From positions 1 through 64,000 of the forward strand of contig CABUTN010000003.1 of assembly GCA_902494565.1 (NCBI GenBank): DNA of 64,000 bases, written 5' to 3'. Within the stretch, counting starts at the first letter, position 1. Each line of letters starts with the position of its first letter. Below the pieces are notes generated by a model. That model was not told the DNA's origin. It saw nothing but the letters and a program-made list of their open reading frames with translations, and searched no databases. The position numbers and the translations under genes were made by a program. This DNA comes from an uncultured Collinsella sp. Lineage in GTDB: Bacteria; Actinomycetota; Coriobacteriia; Coriobacteriales; Coriobacteriaceae. Positions 59,742 to 64,000 of the stretch are shown here, one piece after another.

Positions 59742-60473
59742 CTAGAACATGCCCAAGAAACCGTGCACAAACAGCGCGGCCAGAGCGGCACCGATAAACG
59801 GTGCGATGCCAGGAACAAGCAGGCCATACTTCCAGTTGTTGTCAGCCTTGTTCTTGATCGGCAGCACCTGATAGGCCATGCGAGGACCAAGGTCACGAGC
59901 CTGGTTCATGGCGAAGCCGGTGATGCCACCCATGCCCATGCCAACGGCCCAAACGATCAGACCGACGCAGATGGCGAGCATCAGAACGTTCTCGCCAGCG
60001 CGGCTAGCGGCAGCAAGGATGGCGCTGATGAACACGAAGGTGCAGATGGCCTCGCAGAAGAAGTTGCGGGCATAGTTCGTACCCTCGGTGGTGGGGTTGG
60101 TCGAGAAGATGTTGCGCTGGGCAATAGGGTCGACGACGCCCTCGGAAGCCTTGAACTCATCGGCATACATCAGCCAAGCGATTACGGCGCCCACAAAGCC
60201 GCCGAGCATATCGGCAATCATGAAGGGAATGCAGCTGCTCCACGGCACCAGGCCTACGATGCACTGGGCAAGCACCATGGCGGGGTTCATGCACACGGCA
60301 CCGCCAAAGACAAACAGGCAGACCGAGATGCCAAAAGACCAGGTGGTGATGGCAAACATGTGGCCGGAGCCCTGATACTTGGTGCCCTTGAGCACGGTAT
60401 CGCAGTGCACGCCCACGCCAAAGATGATCATGAGGGCCGTTGCGCCGAATTCGCAGAGGAGTTTGGTAAGCAT
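59742..60473 (-). CDS. larD: Aquaglyceroporin, LarD-type lactic acid channel
   Basis: A 243-residue MIP-family channel with six membrane segments. The first pore motif is intact (CMNPAMVLAQ), but the second reads NQARDLGPR where NPA is canonical. It lies 49 bp downstream of larA, and in lactobacilli the GlpF-type LarD that moves lactic acid belongs to the same operon, so a lactate channel is more likely than glycerol uptake. ATG 60473 is the first Met of the first helix. Glycerol or water transport remain possible. Confidence 0.87.
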   Translation of the reverse strand: MLTKLLCEFGATALMIIFGVGVHCDTVLKGTKYQGSGHMFAITTWSFGISVCLFVFGGAVCMNPAMVLAQCIVGLVPWSSCIPFMIADMLGGFVGAVIAWLMYADEFKASEGVVDPIAQRNIFSTNPTTEGTNYARNFFCEAICTFVFISAILAAASRAGENVLMLAICVGLIVWAVGMGMGGITGFAMNQARDLGPRMAYQVLPIKNKADNNWKYGLLVPGIAPFIGAALAALFVHGFLGMF

Positions 60474-60522
60474 AAAACCTTATCTTTCTTGTCGGTTATA
60501 AACGATTCGTTTAGGCCGCGTA

Positions 60523-61800
60523 CTAGTGCTGAGCGACGACAACGCCCAGGCCATCGGGAATGACGGCCACCTTGGCATCGGCACCCTTCATCTCAAAGGC
60601 GAGCTTGAGCGCCTCCTCGAGGGTGTTGACCGGCGTCATGTGCATATCCTTGATCATCTGGTGATCGCACAGATCGGTGACCATGATCACAGGGTGATGT
60701 GCCAGGATGCGGGCAAAGATCTGGCTCGTCCACTGGTCGGGCAGGGTCTCGTCCTTAGGACGGTCGATGCAGGCCCGCTCAAACTCTGCCGGATCATTGT
60801 CGGCGATGTTGTGATAGAAGCCCTCGCCACCGTGACCGTCGGCACAGCCGGCGACGTCGATGATCACGCCGCCCTCGGGAAGCGTGGCCTCGGCAGAGCA
60901 CATGCCCTTCACGGCCTGATAGATGTTCTGGTCGAGCGGGTAGCCGCCGTTGGTGGTGATGGCGATCTCGCACTCGACGGGCTCAACGCCGGCAAGGCTC
61001 TTCACGAACTCGCAGCCAGCCTCGTGTGCCTTATGGATGTCGCCTGCAAAGGAGCCGATAACCTCGTGCTTGCCGTTGAGCACCACGTTAAGCACAAAGG
61101 CAAGGTGAGCCATCTCGGCGGCAGCAAACATGTCCTCGCTTACGTGGTTGTGGCACAGGTTGCCGGCACGCGAGTGGGAATCATTCACAAACTGACCGTT
61201 GTGGTTGTACATGATGGTCTTGTAGCTGGCGATGCCAGGCAGGACGGACTTGCGGCTACCAGAGAAACCGGCAAAGAAGTGCGGCTCAATAAAGCCCTCG
61301 GCAAGCAGCAGATCGCAATCGGCGGCAATCTTGTTGATGATGCACTCGCCACCGGAAGGCAGGGTGCCGATCTTTTTCATCATGCTGTCGTCAGTCGCGA
61401 CGTGCATAACGATTTCCTCGTTGGCAACGATCTCCTCGCCGTACTTGTTGACGAGCTCCTCGTGCGTCGACGGACGATGCATACCCGTAGCAACCAAAAT
61501 ACGCACTCGAGCCTCGGGCGCAGCGGAATGGATGTGATGCAGCAGAATAGGCATCGTCACACGCGAGGGAACGGGGCGCGTATGATCGGAGCTAATGATG
61601 ACAATATCCTTCTTGCCAGCACAAAGCTCCTCGAGCGAAGGCGAGCCATAAGGGTTGGCAAGTGACTCCTCTACCAGCTCTTCCTGTGATTTTGTAGTCT
61701 TAAACTCGTTTTGATGACCTTCCATCACACCCGCGAAGTTCTTATCCTCGAGCTCTAGATGCAACGTCTTGTGGTCAAACGGCAGTTCACATTCAAACAA
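60523..61800 (-). CDS. larA: Nickel-dependent lactate racemase LarA
   Basis: 425 residues. Interconverts L- and D-lactate with the covalently bound nickel-pincer nucleotide. With a TTG start at 61800 the key residues fall exactly on the Lactobacillus numbering: His108 (ATGMHRPS), His174 (EPHFFAGF), Lys184 (SGSRKSV, cofactor attachment) and His200 (YNHNG). This numbering, the family N-terminus FECELPFDHKT and AGAGGG 9 nt upstream justify TTG over a long upstream frame to 62028. It leads a larA-larD unit; larB-larC lie convergent to it. larE is not in the window. Confidence 0.92.
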   Translation of the reverse strand: MFECELPFDHKTLHLELEDKNFAGVMEGHQNEFKTTKSQEELVEESLANPYGSPSLEELCAGKKDIVIISSDHTRPVPSRVTMPILLHHIHSAAPEARVRILVATGMHRPSTHEELVNKYGEEIVANEEIVMHVATDDSMMKKIGTLPSGGECIINKIAADCDLLLAEGFIEPHFFAGFSGSRKSVLPGIASYKTIMYNHNGQFVNDSHSRAGNLCHNHVSEDMFAAAEMAHLAFVLNVVLNGKHEVIGSFAGDIHKAHEAGCEFVKSLAGVEPVECEIAITTNGGYPLDQNIYQAVKGMCSAEATLPEGGVIIDVAGCADGHGGEGFYHNIADNDPAEFERACIDRPKDETLPDQWTSQIFARILAHHPVIMVTDLCDHQMIKDMHMTPVNTLEEALKLAFEMKGADAKVAVIPDGLGVVVAQH

Positions 61801-61956
61801 TGACGAGCGCCCTCTTCCTTTCAACTGACACACTAGATAAACCGTTGGAAGGATACGCCGCTCACCGAAAAACACCACCGTCCACCGACTCATTAACACA
61901 ACGTTCATATTTGACCCACAACAAAACGGCCACGATCCCAAAGGGAACCGCGGCCG

Positions 61957-62069
61957 CCTGTCAAAGACACTATAGACAGGATGATTTACGCAGCGTCGAG
62001 GCAAACATCTACCCCGAGACGTTCGCACGTAAGCCGTTTTGCATAAATGCGTTAATTAATTGCATAAAA
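61957..62069 (-). promoter_or_regulatory. larA upstream region: promoter-like dyad and direct repeat
   Basis: CCTGTC (61957-61962) and GACAGG (61975-61980) flank a minus-strand TATAGT. Further out TTGCATAAA occurs twice, 21 bp (two turns) apart (62039-62047, 62060-62068), suitable for an activator or repressor. Bases 61801-62771 contain no credible gene. Confidence 0.45.
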
Positions 62070-62114
62070 TGGCGAATGGATTTCTGGCCGTAACAGGGTA
62101 GTACCCTCCGGAGC

Positions 62115-62328
62115 GTGCATTTTTGCGAATATTCAGCATCGCGGGATAAGATTTTGGTGTCAAAAGTCTTTCAAAAAGTAGATAGTCCTCATGACTCGAC
62201 CCATCTGAATAGCATGCGGCGAGAAACCAGCCATATATGCGTCGTGCAAAAGCATCAACAGGGGCCGCAAACGTCACCCATAGCCTTATGCACCAATCTT
62301 TGACTGCTGAAAACTCCGTTTTTTGCAC
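62115..62328. repeat. Diverged inverted pair of the family H motif (pair 2)
   Basis: GTGCATTTTTGCGAATATTC and AGCAT (62115-62139) face TGCTGAAAACTCCGTTTTTT and GCAC (62305-62328). Both fit TGCAnTTTTnnGAnTnTTCAGCA on opposite strands, the motif of 48992-49177. The interval has no gene. Confidence 0.5.
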
Positions 62329-62369
62329 GTCGCCCCAAGCACCACCCTCACCCAGCGGCTGATCCGCCA

Positions 62370-62446
62370 AAGACCGGACATCGCAGGGCCCGCCATTAGT
62401 TTACTTTTAGGCACACTCCGCAGGACGCAAGAAGCCCTCGCCGCAC
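62370..62446. repeat. Truncated family E copy, direct duplicate of 62608-62684
   Basis: 77 bp identical to 62608-62684, holding the left outer arm and the left half of the inner stem of element E2, but without the right half. The duplication step is 238 bp. It breaks off at GCCGCAC, exactly before the inner loop. Confidence 0.9.
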
Positions 62447-62623
62447 TCCACACTAAGCGCGAAGCGCACTTTATTCTCATCAGCTCTAATCCCCGAAGAC
62501 CGAGGACGAAGGGACCCGATGGGTTTCCCTCTGAATGCATTCCGCAGCACGAAGCCCCTTCCAAACGCGCGAAGCGCGCCATTAATTCCCCCAGCAGTAA
62601 TCCACCGAAGACCGGACATCGCA

Positions 62624-62750
62624 GGGCCCGCCATTAGTTTACTTTTAGGCACACTCCGCAGGACGCAAGAAGCCCTCGCCGCACGAAGTGCGCAGCGAGG
62701 GCTTCTTGCATGTCCGAGGACGTGCCTAAAAGTAAACTAATGGCGGGCCC
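62624..62750. repeat. 127-bp double hairpin, family E, copy 2
   Basis: Perfect 29-bp outer arms (62624-62652 and 62722-62750), 69-nt middle with stem GCAAGAAGCCCTCGC/GCGAGGGCTTCTTGC. It lies 21 bp after the ppc stop codon and may end ppc transcription. The region 62447-62607 between the duplicates has no gene. Confidence 0.95.
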
Positions 62751-62771
62751 GGACGACTACAGGGCTATCGA

Positions 62772-64000
62772 TTACCCCGTGTTCTGCAGTCCTGCCGAGA
62801 CGCCGGTCACAGTCGAAAGAATCAGGCTCATGTACTCGGCCTTCTTCTCCTCGGCCATCTCGTCCTGGTTCATACGCACCTCGCGAAGGGCGCGGACCTG
62901 GGCGATGGACAGAGCGTCGACATAGGGGTTACGCACGCGAACGGCGCAGCCGAGCACGCGACGACGCTGCAGCGGCCACTCATCACCGACGATGGCAAGG
63001 ACCCACTTACGCGTGAGCTGCATCTCGGTAAAGACCTTCTCGGACAAATCCTGGCGATCGCCCAGGTGCAGATACATCTTGGCGATGCGCTGATCGGTCT
63101 TGGCGATCGACATCTCGATGTTGTCGATAAAGGTGCGGAAGAACGGCCACTCCTGGTAGGCAGCCTTGAGCTGGTCAAGATCGCCAAGCTGCTCGCAGGC
63201 GGTACCCAGGCCGTACCAAGCGGCCAGATTGATGCGTGCCTGGCTCCAGCTGAAGATCCACGGAATGGTACGCAGGTCGTCGAGCGACTTGGCGCCCAGA
63301 CCGCGCTTGGCGGGACGTGAGCCGATCGGCAGCAGACCGACCTCGGTCAGCGGCGTCACGGTCGAGAACCACGGTGTAAAGTCCTCGGTGTTCAGCAGGT
63401 CCAGATAGCGCTCGTGGCTTGCGGTGTTGAGCTTCTCGGCCATATCCCAGAACTTCTGCGTGGTCTCGGTGTTGGTCTTCTCGACACTCGGGGCCGACTG
63501 CAAAAGCGTTGCGGCGGCAACGGACTCAACATGGCGCTGAGCCAGCGTGCGGTTGCCGTAACGGGCAAAAATGACCTCGCCCTGCTCGGTGAGCTTAAAG
63601 AAGCAGTTGACCGAACCCTTGGGCTGCGCCAGCACGGCCTTGTTGGCCGGGCCGCCGCCACGGCCCACGGCACCGCCGCGACCGTGCATGAGCACCAGGT
63701 CGATATCGTTCTTCTCTGCCCACTTGGCGATGCGCTCCTGCGCGGAGTGCAGCGCGAGCATGGCCGTGGTAGGACCGGCATCCTTGGAGGAGTCGGAATA
63801 GCCCAGCATAACCTCCATGCGGCGGTTGGTCTGGGCAAGGCGTTTTTGCACCACGGGCAGCGTAAGCATCTGGTCGAGCACGTCGACACAGCCCTCGAGG
63901 TCCTCGAGCTGCTCGAACAGCGGGATCACGTCGAGCTCGGGGACATCCTCCTCGTGTGCAAAGGACAGGTGGGCAAGCTCAAAGACGTCGGCCACATGCT
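62772..64000 (-). CDS. ppc: Phosphoenolpyruvate carboxylase, C-terminal part
   Basis: The C-terminal 409 or so residues; the 5' part lies beyond the window. Recognisable are MLGYSDSSKDAG, the catalytic glycine loop MHGRGGAVGRGGGP, GSRPAKRG, the IPWIFSWSQ stretch and the invariant C-terminal QNTG involved in aspartate inhibition. It makes oxaloacetate from PEP and bicarbonate. The frame remains open to base 64000. Downstream it meets hairpin E2. Confidence 0.95.
   Translation of the reverse strand, partial: HVADVFELAHLSFAHEEDVPELDVIPLFEQLEDLEGCVDVLDQMLTLPVVQKRLAQTNRRMEVMLGYSDSSKDAGPTTAMLALHSAQERIAKWAEKNDIDLVLMHGRGGAVGRGGGPANKAVLAQPKGSVNCFFKLTEQGEVIFARYGNRTLAQRHVESVAAATLLQSAPSVEKTNTETTQKFWDMAEKLNTASHERYLDLLNTEDFTPWFSTVTPLTEVGLLPIGSRPAKRGLGAKSLDDLRTIPWIFSWSQARINLAAWYGLGTACEQLGDLDQLKAAYQEWPFFRTFIDNIEMSIAKTDQRIAKMYLHLGDRQDLSEKVFTEMQLTRKWVLAIVGDEWPLQRRRVLGCAVRVRNPYVDALSIAQVRALREVRMNQDEMAEEKKAEYMSLILSTVTGVSAGLQNTG

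Noticed and set aside
61798..62028. Longer N-terminus for LarA from an upstream start
   Set aside because: It would add 76 residues unlike any LarA and shift Lys184 and His200 away from their usual numbers; TTG 61800 fits both length and residues.
62286..62582. A 98-codon frame across the duplicated repeats upstream of larA
   Set aside because: It consists of repeat DNA (the half copy of element E) and encodes no plausible protein; similar fragments arise in each copy.

Overview
The window looks like chromosomal DNA from a high-GC gut actinobacterium of the class Coriobacteriia, most likely Collinsella. This rests on recognising the protein set (HtrA, LigA, AspS, FeoB, PEP carboxylase, GlnR-like regulator) and the codon style, not on a database search. 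Gene density is normal, operons are short, and many intergenic gaps carry long hairpins.

Layout. 0-9.4 kb: an MFS exporter, molybdopterin genes (moaA and a moaC-mobB fusion), a nuclease-like orphan between two copies of a 65-bp hairpin, a MATE pump and ligA. 9.6-14.5 kb: a membrane-anchored HtrA protease, a glnA-like gene followed by a GlnR-like orphan response regulator, and a LacI regulator. 14.7-17.7 kb: kdgK and kdgA, then a GntR/FCD regulator. 17.8-21.3 kb: an accessory patch with an AAA ATPase behind five 10-bp direct repeats, a decayed tyrosine integrase and a 3' fragment of tRNA-fMet marking an old integration site. 21.4-24.8 kb: an alkyltransferase-like protein, a DHA2 pump with a CBS protein, and an ArsC-like protein without its cysteines. 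24.9-29.1 kb: an IlvD/Edd dehydratase, a GntP permease and a divergent FadR-type regulator.

29.2-50.3 kb is a pectin/galacturonate catabolic region. It encodes a GPH-family transporter, exo-polygalacturonase (GH28), a pectin methylesterase fused to an acyl esterase, two further esterases, GH105 unsaturated galacturonidase, the DhuD/DhuI pair for unsaturated uronate, and UxaC-UxaB-UxaA for galacturonate. All routes meet at 2-keto-3-deoxygluconate, which kdgK and kdgA (14.7-16.6 kb) convert to pyruvate and glyceraldehyde-3-phosphate. None of the hydrolases has a visible signal peptide, so oligogalacturonides are probably imported and cut inside the cell. A palindromic operator, GGTGAACGTTCACC, stands before dhuD, GH105, the transporter and uxaC, usually as pairs 38-41 bp apart. 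The LacI protein encoded at 49.2-50.3 kb is the obvious candidate to bind it.

50.4-64 kb: an Feo iron-uptake cluster (two FeoA, FeoB, a Cys-rich membrane peptide) with palindromic operators, an HPr protein with Asp at position 46, aspS, serB, a nickel-pincer lactate racemase set (larB, a short larC, larA, a larD-like aquaporin, a TetR regulator) and the 3' part of ppc.

The most unusual material is intergenic. At least six families of palindromic elements recur. The most striking is a 127-bp double hairpin present at 59591-59717 and 62624-62750: the outer 29-nt arms differ at eight positions, and seven of these are exactly compensated on the other arm while the eighth becomes a G-U pair. A second surprise is that the glutamine synthetase homologue beside the GlnR-like regulator appears to lack three of the six canonical metal ligands.
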